Shown in pieces: positions 1 through 13,200 of a stretch of DNA of 64,000 nucleotides. Source of the DNA: Oxytricha trifallax (taxonomy: Eukaryota > Ciliophora > Spirotrichea > Sporadotrichida > Oxytrichidae). The stretch covers positions 1 through 64,000 of the forward strand of contig ARYC01000217.1 of NCBI GenBank assembly GCA_000711775.1, given 5' to 3'. Made by a program: the position numbers and the translations under genes. Positions within the stretch are counted from its first letter, which is position 1; each line of letters begins with the position of its first letter. Below the pieces are notes generated by a model. That model had not been told where the DNA came from. It saw only the letters and a list, made by a program, of their open reading frames with translations, and did no database searches.

Positions 1-119
1 TCTGATATTTGTAGGTTCTTTTTATTGAATATTATATTGCTTTACTATAGTAAATTCATATTTGTATTCAATAGTTAGTGAAATTCTGATTCAATTTATC
101 TTGTTCTTACCATGCCAAT
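1..119. other. left flank of TBE-A, no gene recognised
   Basis: AT-rich flank ending in the AAT (117-119) that is duplicated on the far side of TBE-A. Read in the frame that continues into the dynein after the element, it has TGA at 87-89 and no ATG after it. Either a coding segment begins within the last 30 bases, or the element lies in eliminated DNA. I cannot tell which. Confidence 0.4.
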
Positions 120-229
120 CAAAACCCCAAAACCCTTTCAGTAGTTTGATTGAGTTTTTGATTGATAAAAGTAGACTATTAGTGCATACTTTATTAGGGT
201 TTAATAGGGTTTATGTAGGGGTTTAATGT
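120..229 (+). repeat. left inverted terminal repeat of TBE-A
   Basis: Begins with telomere-like C4A4 repeats and continues through a section that reappears in reverse complement at 4165-4277. The outer ends of the TBE copies at 48265 and 62319 are closely related. Confidence 0.9.
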
Positions 230-279
230 TTAAATGTAATGTATAGTAGTGTGCATTAGAAGGGTTTTATTTTTACTAT

Positions 280-1517
280 ACACTCAAACTATACCTTGGC
301 ATCATGTGCTAATTTTCTAAATTTGATATCTCCTATCCAGTTGATCATTTAGTCTATTGTTTGCTCTGCTCTATGGTTTGGTCTTAAGATAATCTGCTCA
401 GCCATATCTTTCATTTTACCTTTTATCTTATTCTAGTCTAGATATTGCTGTATTCTCTGCTTTGAGTCTTTCTCTCTCTTACAGCTATAGTAATCATTTC
501 TTTGCATATTGCATTCAGCAATAATTGCTGCTAGAGCCCATACATCCCACTTAATATCACCAACTCTCCAGTCCTCCCTTTCTGGAAAGTATCCAGGAGT
601 ACCATAAACGTTGCCAAGTCCTGAAGCTTCAACTCTTTATGATCTATTGAAATCGAATATTACTACTCTGAGAGGTGAAGAGTCAAGCATAATATTCTCT
701 GGCTTCAAGTCTCTATGAACATAACCTAAAGTTTGCAGCTCTTCTATGCCTTTGCAAACATTTGTAAGAATAAGAGGTAGCTACTTTGGAACTCTTTAAT
801 CTTAAATGTAGTCTCTTAATGTCATTTAATATAGAGGGAAGCGAAAAGCAACATGATCTTGAGCAAGCAGTATTGCATCGAGCTTAATAATAAATCTGCA
901 ATGTCTATCCCTTGCTTTAGTAAGAGCTTAGTACTCATTGACAAATTCCATTTGATACTTGTCATCGCATTTAAAGTAGTTGAATGGATAAATCTTGTAT
1001 GCGAACTGCTTATCAGTAATGACCTTTTTCTCAAACTTGTCCTCAAGTATAAGATAACTTCCTTACATTCTTTAAGGTCAATTACATTTAAAATTGGAAA
1101 CTTTAGTGCTTGTATCTTCAAAGTGATTTTCACTATCTCAGAAGCTGGAAGGTTTCTCACTGCTTTAATAAGCTTATTTTCTTTCTTAACTCTTTGTTCC
1201 AAGGATTCTAAAGGGTCTCTTAGCTTTCTTTTTTGAAGGAAGACCTCACCAGTCTCAGGATCTATGACTTCAAACTTCTTGCCATGATGGTTTTATAGGT
1301 GAACTTTTAAATCCCTTGAATGGTTATATTGTTTATTGCAATAAGGGCAAAAATATTTTTCATCTATCTTATCATGCTTAAGATAGAGCTTTGGCTTGTT
1401 AGAATGCTACTCTAAGATATGACGCTTAAGAGCAGATTTATAAGTGAAGTTCTTCTCACACTCTTCACATAAATGTAATGCTTTAATTTCTTTTTTCTCT
1501 TCCTCCTCTTCAACCAT
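280..1517 (-). pseudogene. TBE zinc-finger / kinase gene (57-kDa ORF), damaged
   Basis: Starts MVEEEEEKK with two C2H2-like zinc fingers (CEEC...HILEQH and CPYC...HLQNHH) near residues 17-75. A protein-kinase-like domain follows, with HRDLKPEN and a DFN triplet in place of DFG. This is the third, minus-strand gene typical of TBEs. Compared with the copy at 49717-50961, this one lacks one base in the region LKECKES, which shifts the frame. The TGA stop after VxFE has become TGT, so the frame runs on toward the terminal repeat. I therefore call it a pseudogene. Its product in intact copies is about 414 residues; its role in transposition is not established. Confidence 0.85.
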
Positions 1518-2292
1518 TTTTATTGGAACTTCGCATTGAATTTCTTAGCTCTGCATTTCTATTTAACAACTGAATTGTTATTCAAAGTCTGAGACCTAAG
1601 GTTAGAGAATTTCAGGTTCGTACTAGGTATATGCATCACAAGTCTCAATTTTCTTTTGATTCATGAAGGAAAGTTTTTGCTGGCTAATGCCAAGTAATGC
1701 CGCTTTTCTTAGTAAGTTGCCGCTCATTTTATAAATACTATTAATAATTATATAAGCTGTTTAAATTCTACCTTTATATACAAGCAAGAGCATATCCTCA
1801 AAGATTTAGAGAGGTTTAATGGGAACAGAGTGAGAGACATTAGTTTTATATTTCTAAAATTTTGAGATAATTTATATATTATTTCATCCATTTTATAAAT
1901 TAAAATGCACCTAAATGTGTTTTGGGGAGTTAGGTGGTGCTCCTAAATATGTTCTCGTAAATTTAGGAGGGGAAGTTTTAAAATTTAATTTTTTTAATGC
2001 ACCACCTAATACGGTTTTGAACTTTAATTTAACCTCCTAATTAAGTTTTAAATAAATTAGGAGCACCACCTAATTAAATTAATTATTATTAGGAGCAATT
2101 TAATGGAGAAAGTTTGATAAAAATGGAAGTCAAACTTTGAAACTTGGAGAAAGTTCCTCCATCTTTATCTATTTATCTGATTCAGGTTGACCTCCAAGTG
2201 GATCTCCCTATTTAGTAGAAAAATTTTAGTAAGTTTAGAATGGATATCCATAATTTTAAATTTCATTAACATTTATAGAAACTGGAAACAAG

Positions 2293-3083
2293 ATGGAGTC
2301 TATGAATGATGCAATGAAGAGAATTTAATCTCAAGATTTAATAGGAAAATTCAGAAGTAAGGAAGATCTTTACAGATACTTGGTATAGCAAGGTAAGTTT
2401 TCACTTATAACTAACTTATTAACCATAGTTGGATTGTTCTTGCCAACACAGGAGGGAACAAAAATATCATTCTTAAAAGCATTGTTAAGTGAAGAGAAAA
2501 AAGCTTTTAAGTCTAATGAAATCAGAATGATAGAGATACCTAACTACCCTGAAATATCAGTGACAAACCTATATGACGATGCTATGAGTGATCCGGACGT
2601 AGCTCTCTACCTTCCATCAAAGCTACAGCTCTCTAATAAGTTGCCAGAGAGAAACTTCTTCTTTGGTGTTCTTGCAACTCTGAAACCTGAGTACTTAAAT
2701 GAAGTTATTTAAGAAGCTCATAAGAAACGATACAGCATCTCTCCTGAAGAAAAAGAGAAGCAAGGTATTAAAATAAGTGACACCTGGCTGTAGGAACTTC
2801 AAAAGCATCCTTTCATCTCAAGTAAGCTTAGTCTTCTAACTTTATAGAAAAACCTGGTACTGCTATATACTTGATGAAAGAGCGCAGCAAATTAAACAGA
2901 GAGAGAAAGTCTTATGTAAAACATGAATTGAGTAAGAGGCTCTTCAAAGATTTATAAAAGCCAGAAGAGATGAACATAGATGCAGGAGCTGGCACTAAGA
3001 GAAGAAACATGGGCCCAAGCAAGCCTTAAGAGGAAGAAAAGAAAGAGAAGCCAAATCCCTTTACGGGAAAATTTAATATGTGA
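2293..3083 (+). CDS. TBE 22-kDa protein, with two short introns
   Basis: Starts MESMNDAMKRIQSQ and ends GKFNM-TGA, the 22-kDa TBE gene. The frame needs two short introns: one of about 36 nt after the codon series LVQQ (gtaag...accatag, about 2393-2428) and one of about 27 nt after HPFIS (gtaagc...tttatag, about 2822-2848). Both have GT-AG ends, and the frame is open across them. The copy at 60335-61125 has the same length (791 nt) and the same introns. No domain of known function is recognised. It converges on the transposase gene, whose stop lies 7 bases away. Confidence 0.85.
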
Positions 3084-3089
3084 ACTTAT

Positions 3090-4139
3090 TCATTCGTTTA
3101 AATCTAAAACTTATTTATAAACACAAAATCTCCCTTCTCTTGCGCATACTTTAGCTTTATCATCGCTGACTCTCTTAGCAGCACTCTTAATAAAATCTAC
3201 TGTATCTATCTTTAAGTAGTGCATCAAGTGATAGAGTAGCAATTTCTTATAATGACCTTTCAATAACCCCCAATATAATTCAATACCATTGAACTGAGGA
3301 CTGTAGGGAACATTAAATACAGGTGTTATGTTTAGCCTTTCATATTCCTTCCTTGTGTCTTTAGTTTTATGGACAGATAAGTTATCTACAAACAGAATAA
3401 TCTCTTAGTCGGCGTACTTATCTCTGAGTTATTATAAGAACTTTATGTATTATTCGGTCTTTATTGAGCGAGGGTGGATAACATAAGTCTCGAGGCCGTT
3501 ATCTTCGCTTATTCCACCAAGAATTGCATGAGTTTAAACCTTAACCTTTTAATCATATACTTCAATGTTGCTATATCTTTTATACCAAGACCTTGATATG
3601 AAGGTATTAAACGTGAATACTGCCTCATCAGCGTGTATGAACTTAATATTATTAGTAATAGCCCTCTGCATTTAATCGAATATATAATTTAAATTATCCT
3701 TATAAAATGGAACATTAAAGTCAATCACTCTCTTAATGCGATTGACTGTCTTGTAAGATATTCCATTATTTTTATATATGTTAGCTATCGATTATGCGGA
3801 TATGTGAAGCTCAGGAAATTGGCGATGAAACATTACAGCCCTCTAGGCTAAAGAGAAATGAGCCCAGTATTTAAGATTCTTATCATTAATAAGATAGTCA
3901 ATATGATGCTGCTAAAATTTTCGAGGTCTTTTAGGCTTAGAATTAAGCTGCTATCTCTTTAAATTTAATGCTAATAGACAGTGAGACCTCACAGTTGCAG
4001 GAGATTTATGAAGTAGCCTTGCTATAGATGTATAATTTAGAACAGGCTTGAGTTATTCACTATATTCATCACATCCATATCGCAACTTAAACAATAAATC
4101 TATATAGTCACTGTCATAAACTGACCCCAAACCTCGCAT
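3090..4139 (-). CDS. TBE 42-kDa transposase (IS630/Tc1-like DDE)
   Basis: A 349-codon frame, open throughout with TAA/TAG as Gln. It starts MRGLGSVYDS and ends DLNE-TGA. A helix-turn-helix-like section (YTSIARLLHKSPATVRS) lies near residue 40. The catalytic triad is visible as HADEAVF, LFVDNLS and NGIELYW, with 34 residues between the last D and the E, the D34E spacing of the Tc1/mariner/IS630 superfamily. The enzyme cuts at element ends and inserts at ANT. With the copy at 61132-62181 it is one of only two full-length transposase frames in the window. Confidence 0.93.
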
Positions 4140-4164
4140 ATACTCACTTAAATTACTAATATTT

Positions 4165-4277
4165 AAACATTAAACCCCTACATAAACCCTATTAAAACCC
4201 TAATAAAGTATGCACTAATAGTCTACTTTTATCAATCAAAAACTCAATCAAACTACTGAAAGGGTTTTGGGGTTTTG
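4165..4277 (-). repeat. right inverted terminal repeat of TBE-A
   Basis: Reverse complement of the left terminal repeat with few mismatches, ending ggggttttg next to the second AAT. Confidence 0.9.
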
Positions 4278-7200
4278 AATGCTATTACTTAAGCTCCTAA
4301 GGTAGATCTTCCGGATTCCTAAAATTAAAAGAGATAAGTTGGCTTTTAAGAGGCAAAATCCCCTATTGATCCATAAACACCTATGAGATCCAGTTATGAA
4401 ATCTAAACAAAACCTTCTCTCGGGGATGTCTGGATGGATTTTAATGGTTTAATAGAGATGTTTATCAATTCAGTTTCAAGAATAAGAAGAATTGATGAGA
4501 TGGTCATTCCTTAATTAAAGCTTAAGAAAAACACGTTAAGATAACCAGATGTTGAGAAAGATGAAAAATTTGAACACCTAATCAGAATGATCAACATTAT
4601 TATAGATCATATGAAAGTAAAGCCAGATAAGCGAGTTCAAAAATTATAGAGGTATCTTAGCTACCTATAAATTTCATTCGATTAACTAGTCTTCGAAATG
4701 AAAAAGAAAAGTTATGAAGATCAAAACTCTGACTCAGGAACTGAGTCCGAATAAGAAATTAAGCCAGTTAACAACAATGATAAAGCTCTCTAAGATCACT
4801 AATCTAAAGAACATAAAATAATGTAAGATGCTTATAAGAACATAGAGGTTTCAGAGGACGTTTATATCTTAAAATTCCAGGAGCTAAGGAATGTATTTTG
4901 GGATGTATAACTTAACATAGAAAATACTTATGATTTTGGAATTGTGGCTTTGGATTGTACTCAATTCAAGTAGATTGTGAAAAAGCATTTAGAAAAGCTT
5001 ATAAATAACTTGTCTAAATATGTGGTTCAAGATTTCTTATCTAAAATGAACAACCTATTCAATCAATTCGAGGTGATAGAAAAGAAATCTACTGAAATTG
5101 TTGAAACCATAGATGAAGTGATTATGCTAATTGATTATATAGAAAAGATATAGAAGCCAGATGATTTATTAGATGAATTAGAGAATTTCTTGGATGTAAT
5201 TAAAAACAGAAAAGATTTTATTGATACTTTGTCTCTCAGGTTGATAGATTCTGATTTCGAAAAATATCTAAATCTGTTCAGTTATCCAAACAGACTAAAA
5301 TAAATTTTGTTTAAAAGAAAGCAAAATCTAGAAAATGAGAGAACAAGATTAAGCGAGCAAATGAACAGAGAGAAGGAGAGAATTATGAATCAAATCAACA
5401 GTTTCAGAGATGATTTAGACTTATTCAAAAATGTGGGCTTACAAAAACCTTTAGATGAGGCTGAGTTAGCAATTTCAGAAGATCTAAAAAATGCGACTTA
5501 AAAATCTAATTTTCTTAAAGCAAAGCCTAAAAATTCAAATATTCTTAGTTCTGAGGTGACTACTAATGCTTAAACTCCAATGAATCAATCAATTACTTCT
5601 TCTTTAGGGAAGTAAAATTAAAGTGAAAAAGAAGAAGCTCAATTGTTTGTTCCTTCAGTTATTATAGAAAGTAAAATTAATTCTTAATTTCATCATTAAT
5701 GTATAATATTGTACTGTTTAATTTTCAATTCAAATCTATATGTAATATATAATTAAAGATAGAATTTTTTTATTCTAAATTTTTAATAGTGTCCGAAAAG
5801 ATGGACTAACTTAAGTATGATTTGGAAAACACAGAATAGGATTGTGATGTGATAAACAGAAGAGAGAAATTGCTGAATATGAGAATTACTAAATTTTCTT
5901 AAATTCAAAGTTTGTAGAATGAAATTAAGCCATTTGTCAACTTATGGTCTATCGCCTCTAACTACACTAGGATCTATGAAAGTAAGATATAAATTTAGTT
6001 TATAACCTTTTAGATTGGCTTTTTGGCAACTTTTATGAATTAAACAGTGACTTAATGGAGGAAAATATTAATGAATGGTGGAAACAGTTAACAAGAGTGT
6101 CTAAAAGTCACATTAGTAACTATCCTGAGCCTATGGGAATGCTTAATTACTTAATTTAAGAATTAGAGAAATTCAAGGATTACCTGCCTATGATTACTTC
6201 CTTAAGATCAAAGGGTCTTGAAAAGAGACATTGGCAAATGCTGTCTAAATAGCTTGGTTTCGATATTGAACCTTAAAATCTCACTCTTTAAAAGCTAATT
6301 GATAGAAAAATGTTTGAGGGTTAAAAGTTAGACATTATTAAGGGAGTTGCTGAAATAGCAATCAAGGAGTATGCAATTAAAACCACTCTAGATGCACTTG
6401 ATCATGAATTAAGAATCTTAGAATTTTAATCTTTAAAGTACAAGGAAACAACTACATTTATAATTAAAAGCATTGACGATCTTATAACTATATTTGAAGA
6501 ATCTTCTATAAAAATTCTTGCTTTGAAATCTAACTAATATGCTAAGCACTTTATTGATATAATTGAAAACTTTTGCGTTATTAATTTTTGATATTTTTGT
6601 AAGATTGTTAGAGTTGAAAAGGAACTCAAAGTTATAGTAGATGTCTTAGATGAATGGGTAAAAGCTTAGAAATCTTGGATTTACTTAGAACCAATTTTCT
6701 AACAAGAAGATATAGCTAAACAGATGATAAACGAAGCAACTAAATTTGCAGCATTAGATTCATTTTATAAAAGGGAAATTTCAAACATCATTGCAGATCC
6801 TGGAGTACAAAGATATTGCAGAAAAGACGGTCTTATTACTCAGCTTTAATATGTTAATAAAGAATTTGAAAATATAACAAGAGGGCTCTCTGTATATCTT
6901 GAATCAAAGAGGGAATACTTTGCTAGATTCTACTTCTTGTCAAATGAAGAAATTATTGAAATACTTGGACAAATGAGAGAGCCAAGAAATGTTTAAAAGT
7001 TCTTGAATAAAATATTTGAAGGCATAGACTATCTAGGATTTCTACCAAATGGAGAAATCACCGGAATTTACAGTAAAGAGGAAGAGTACATTTATTAATA
7101 TGTGGTGGTATGTTTAATAAATTTTATTTGCAAACTTATTATTGCTCTTAGAAATCCAATATAGGCTAACGAGAGTGCTGAAAATTGGCTCAAGATCCTT

Positions 7201-10200
7201 GAGCATGAAATGAAAGAGTCAGTTAAATACGTGATACACTAATCAGTTGTTGATGTAAGAATGAGAGATTTTGAGTCTTGGGTAAAATCATGGTAAGGAT
7301 AAATAATCGTGGTGGTAATGAACATAATTTTGACTGAAACGCTTACTGAAGTTTATAATAACTAAGAAGTACACAGACTAAAAGATATAGTTAAGTAAAT
7401 TGTGTTTGAAATTTAGACTCTGACTAAAATGATTAGATCAAAACTTGACTATAACACAAGGACTACTATTTCTAGTCTTTTAACAAATAGAGTATACGCA
7501 AGAGATACCATTAAACACATGATAGAGTCTGATGTAAGATACTCTACTGATTTCCTCTGGAAAATCAACATGAAATATGACTACAAACTTCAATCTAATA
7601 GAAGTAACACACTTCATAAGGAAATGAATAGAAACTAGAATCCCTCTACTCTACTTATAAATAAATCGACAGAAAGATACGAAACATCAGAATAACATTT
7701 AAAACATTCAGACAGCCAAAAAACAGATAAATCTCATCAGTCATCTATGAGTAAGCTTAGCTAAGCTAAACTTAGTCCAATGAAATCATAGCTTGCAAAT
7801 AGTAAAGTTTCTATGCATGATGTGCTTAACGTGAATGATAGAGAATAGGAGCTTACTTCATTTAAGTAGTAGGAAGTATATTCTCTTAATGTTAGCATGA
7901 TAGATGCAAGCAGACCTTATGGTTATGAGTATTTAGGGAATACTTAGAGAATTGTCATCACACCACTCACAGATAGATGCTATAGATCATTCATAAAACT
8001 TAAGTAGGGATATTATTTTAAAAGAAAATTAATAATTTTATTATTGTTCATGGCTTTGCACTATAACTATGGAGGCTCTCCAGAAGGTCCAGTTGGTACT
8101 GGCAAAACAGAGACTACTAAAGATCTATCAAAATGTCTAGCAAAACAATGTTTCGTGTTCAACTGCTCAAGCTCTCTTAATTACATAGCTATGACAAAAT
8201 TCTTTAAAGGCCTTGCAACAAGTGGAGCATGGAGTTGCTTCGATGAATTCAATAGAATTGAGCTTTCGGTGCTTTCAGTAATCTCATAGATTATAATCAT
8301 AATTCAAGGAGCTATTAGAGAAAATAGAAGTGAGTTAATGTTTGAAGAGACTCCAATATAATTCAATAAGGACTGTGCAATATTCATAACAATGAATCCT
8401 TAGTATATTGGGAGAACTGAGCTTCCTGATAACTTAAAATCTTTGTTCAGACCAGTAGCTATGATCGTCCCAGACTCAGTATTGATATCTGAAATATTGC
8501 TTTATAGTTTTGGTTTCCTATAAGCTAAACCTTTAGCAAGGAAAATTATAAGAGCTTTTAGTTTAGCAAAATAACAATTAAGTAATCAGATACATTACGA
8601 CTTTGGTCTGAGAAGCATCAAGATTGTACTATAAATTGCTGGACTAATGAAACTTAAGGCTTCAGGTGTTATTGAACCTGATTTCAAAATAAAAGAAGGA
8701 AAGAAAAAGAAAAGGGCAGGAAGCAATGAAGGAGATTCATCAAAAGTTAACAGGAAAGAAGAATCGTCTATTAGTGTGGCTGATAAAACATTGACCAACA
8801 AGAGCAAAGGTAAGAAAACGGGAAAACATTCTAAGTTTAAAAGTGATAACGTTAAGAATAGCAAGGCTAATAAACAATTAATGCGCAAAATTACCATGAT
8901 TAATAAGAACCCATCTTAGACTAGTCTTAACAGCGGTGATGAATTAGAAGTTGAAAGAAGACTATCGATGAGCAGTGAAGATTTAGACTCAATTAAAAAC
9001 ACTAAATTTTTCAAGAGAGACAAGATTAACTCTTTGCTCAGAGGTGGACCAATTGATTAAGACACCATTCTAGAGGATGACAATGAATCTCTGGATGTTT
9101 TTGAGTCATCAGACGAGGAGCCATAGAAAGGAAGAGATCAGCAATTTTTAGACTACTAAATCCTCTATCAAAGAAACCAGAGAAGTTCTTAAAAGTTCTC
9201 AGACAAAAGATTTAAGTTTGTAAGAGGCAATATAGAGAAGACAATGATTAAAAGGCTCGAATTTATTGCTGAGCATAAAGATGAAGCCAAGTAAACAAGG
9301 AAATTAATGAAAGTTCTTGGTATTGAAGAAGATTCAATAATAGAGGATGAAGAGAAAATTGAAGAGTTTATTGTGTTAAGAGCAATTAATGATACTAATG
9401 TTCCAAAGCTACATCAAACAGATACTATTATATTCAGAGGTATTACTGATGATATTTTCCCAAAGACCCTTTAAGCTTAAATTTAATATGGGTCTCTTAA
9501 GAATTTGATAGAGTAAGTGTTGAACAATAAAAGTCTGTAAGTGACAAACGATATTGTACAAAGAATCCTCCATCTATATGATAGTCAAAATTTTAATTCT
9601 TTTAAATTATATTACCATTAATCATGCTCAAAATTTATGTTAATTTAAAATGATATTAGTGATCATTGAAAATATTGTTTTTTAAATAATGCTTTTTTTA
9701 CTGTTTATATGTATTAAGTGTGATGATTAGACACGGTGTAATGATAGTAGGTTCAACTTTAACTGGTAAAACCACAAGTATATAAGTTCTCTAAGATACA
9801 CTTAACAAGTCCAGAGACAATGAGGTAGATGAAAGAGTGTCTTAGTATAAACTAAAGAAAGCCAAGAGATTGGGAATCACAAACTAAGACTCTTCCTTTG
9901 ATGAAAATGATTTAGATAAGCAAGCAGGTATTGATCTCACTCCTGAGGAAGTCAAGATGATTAAGGCTTAGTGTAGAAACAAGGGAGTTGTAACATACAC
10001 AATTAATCCAAAGAGCATTAGTATGGGCTAGCTTATGGGCACTTATGATGAAGTTAGTCATGATTGGAATGATGGAATACTCTGAAAACAAATCAAATAA
10101 AACTACACGATATATTAATTGCTTTAAATAAGAGATTCATTTGCAATAATGGCAAATGTAATGAGAAATTGCTCAACTGACATAAGTGAAAGAAGGAAAT

Positions 10201-13200
10201 GGATAACTTTTGATGGTCCTATTGATCCTGTTTGGGTAGAGAATTTAAATTCAGTTATGGATGACAACAAGAAATTAACTCTAAGCACAGGAGAAACTAT
10301 AAAAGTAAGAATTTGTTGACCTTATAATTTTAGATGACTGGCTTGATGACAATACTAATTGAAGCTGAAGATTTGACTATTATTTTAAAGTTTAAAATAA
10401 TTTTATTATGAAAGTTTTATAATTGCACTCCAGCTACTATTTCGAGATGTGCTATGATATACATGAAAGACGATATCATTCCACTCAAGGCTATTATTAA
10501 TAGATGGATTAAAAGTTTACCCAAGTATTTAGAAGAATGTGCTTAAGAAATAGATCTACTATGTAATTAAAATTATGCTAATTATCTATTTTGATATAAT
10601 TAATTATACTTTATTCCAGAAATCCTTGAGAACTTCATTCATCAAACTAACTTGGTAAGATTTAACTTCGATCTTTTAACTTTAAATTTAGATATATCCA
10701 GTCTCTTAAAAATGGGCTGTTAAGAATTTCTGCAGAATAATGAATTCACTTTTAAATGATTACAGGAGTGATAAATTTAACTCAAATAATGCAGCAGCGT
10801 TTACAATTTTCAATGAATCATAAATTGATGACACCACAGTTATAAAAATATATAAAAACAGTGCTTTTTTCCCCCCCCAAATATTTAATTTATTTGAGTG
10901 CAGCTTTCTGCAAAGATGAGTAATGTAATGGGAAAAAGATCTTATCATGTTTAATATGCTGACGTCGAATCTAGATTTTAAAACGCTATGGTAAATATTA
11001 GATTTTTTATTATGATTATTATTATAGAGAAACAAAAATATGTGGGTTTAAAGCTTCTTCCTGTTTAGTGTGGTATGGGCTTTTGGTTCAATCCTAAAGA
11101 TCAACTTAAGAAAAGAATTTGATAGATAGCTTAGAAGTAAAATTTTATGCAATACTGAGGAGATTTCAACCATCGCTTAATTAAAAAGTAAAATGGTAAA
11201 GAAGCCAGGGACTAATGGAAGCTATGATCCAACATCAGATTTCATAGACCCTGAAAAGCCTCCATATTTCTTGTGCTCGCTTCCTTAGAGTTTTAGTTTG
11301 TTTGAAATATTCTTTGACCTTGAGACTAATACATGGCTACACTGGGATGTACTTAAGAACTAATAAAAGGCATTGAGCGAAGAGGATAATAAATTCAAGA
11401 AGAAAGGCTCATTCTTTAATAAGTTTATACCGACTATTGAAACTATTAGATTAGGCTATATTATAGAAGCAAGTATTATTTGCAAAAATAATTTACTACT
11501 TATTGGGCCAACAGGATCGGGTAAATCATGGCTTACTAGAGATGTTATTTTCAAGTAACTACCAAATATATCACCAAAGTTATATAAATGTGACCAAATT
11601 ATCTGATCGAAATTTAATAGTATTAGGCTGTATATAAAATCATTTTAAAAGTATAAATGCTCTTCTGTTGTGTTTTCTAATAACTCAACTGCAGATAAAA
11701 TTCAGCATTATATAGATTCAAGATTAGAAAGAAGAAGAAAAGGAGTATTTGGACCTCCCTTCACTTAAAAATATGTTTTCTTCATTGATGATTTGATGAT
11801 GCCATTTAAAGATAACTATGGAATATAATCAGCTAATGAATTGCTAAGATAGTGGTTTGACTTTTAAGGATGGTATGATCATAAGACTTTAGATTTCAAG
11901 AAAATAGAGGATATCTAATTCTTGTCTTGTATAACTGTTTATGAATCTCACAAAAACGCAATCGCAAATAGGAATGAATGGCATTGGGCATATTTAGGTA
12001 CGCTTAATATGGATGAGAGGCATTATGTTTCACTTTTCAGTTAAATCTTGGATAATTTTACTGTAAATTGGCCTTAACCAATTTAAGGAGCACCAATCAA
12101 CTCTGTAATTAAAGCGACTTTAGACTTATACGCATATTTTGAGAGACACGTTAAGCCCACACCTTCCAAATTCCTTTACATTTTCAATACAAGACACATG
12201 TTCAAAATTATCTATGGAATGGCTGAAGTAGAAGCATCCTACTTAAAATCTGAGTATGAACTAGCAAAGTTATGGATACATGAAGCATGGAGAACTCTTT
12301 GTGATAGAATCTCAGATTATTCAGACAAAAAGATTCTATTTGGAAAGTTTAACGAAGTAGCTAGAAAGCATTTTAAGATTGGAAAAAATAAACTGTCTAA
12401 GAAAATTGGGTATCCATTTTTCTGTTCATTTAACAAAGGATAAGATGGACTATATGTTGAGGTAGAAGATATGAAAGAAACTACAAATAATTTGAGAAAA
12501 TACTTATCAGAGTATAATGAGATTCATAAGCGATCTAAAATCAACATTGTGCTTTTTGAGTTTCTTGTTGAATTCTTAATAAAAATACACAGGCTGATTA
12601 AATAACCTTTTTCACATGGAATTTTAATAGGCATTGAAGGATCAGGAAAACATTAATTGTCTTAAATGGCATGCTTCTTGGCAAATTATCAGCTTTATGA
12701 AATAAAACTAGAAGCAAATTACACATAAGATGATTGGCAGAATGATATTAAAACTATGCTTTAAATTGCAGGGGTTGATCATAAAGAAGTAGTTTTTCAT
12801 CTAAAGCATAATGAGATTATCAAAGAAGAGTTCTTAGATGATATCAACACTTTAGTTAATAATGGAGAAATTTAAGGAATATTCACAAAGGAAGAATATG
12901 AGAATATTATTCAATAGACTTACATGAGGGTAGGTGGAACTGCAGCGATTGATAAAAACAATCAACAGAACAATTAAATGATTTTAGCTGAGTTTTCTTA
13001 AAAGTGTAGAGAAAATTTGAAAGTGTTGCTAAACTTCACTCCTACGGGCGCTAATTTAAGATCTAGGATAAGAAATTTTAAATCCATCGTTAATTGCTCT
13101 ACAATCATTTGGATGGATAGCTGGCCTTAAGAAGGTTACAAGGAAGTTGCTGAAACACTGTTGAAAGAAGACGAAGTCGTAAATAGGGATATTATCTTAG

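Larger units (their letters stand above)
120..4277. mobile_element. TBE transposon, complete copy (TBE-A)
   Basis: Telomere-bearing element of about 4.16 kb. Both ends carry the telomere-like repeat caaaaccccaaaaccc in inverted orientation, inside inverted repeats of about 110 bp (120-229 and 4165-4277). It is flanked by AAT on both sides (117-119, 4278-4280), fitting the ANT target of TBEs. It holds the three known TBE genes: zinc finger plus kinase (minus), 22-kDa protein (plus) and 42-kDa DDE transposase (minus). TBEs are germline-limited in stichotrich ciliates and are removed during macronuclear development; TBE transposases are known to take part in genome rearrangement. Here the transposase and 22-kDa frames are open, while the kinase gene is damaged. 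Confidence 0.95.

Noticed and set aside
120-137. C4A4 repeats as chromosome ends (true telomeres)
   Set aside because: They occur as inverted pairs bounding elements with AAT duplications, so they are TBE termini within a continuous germline chromosome.
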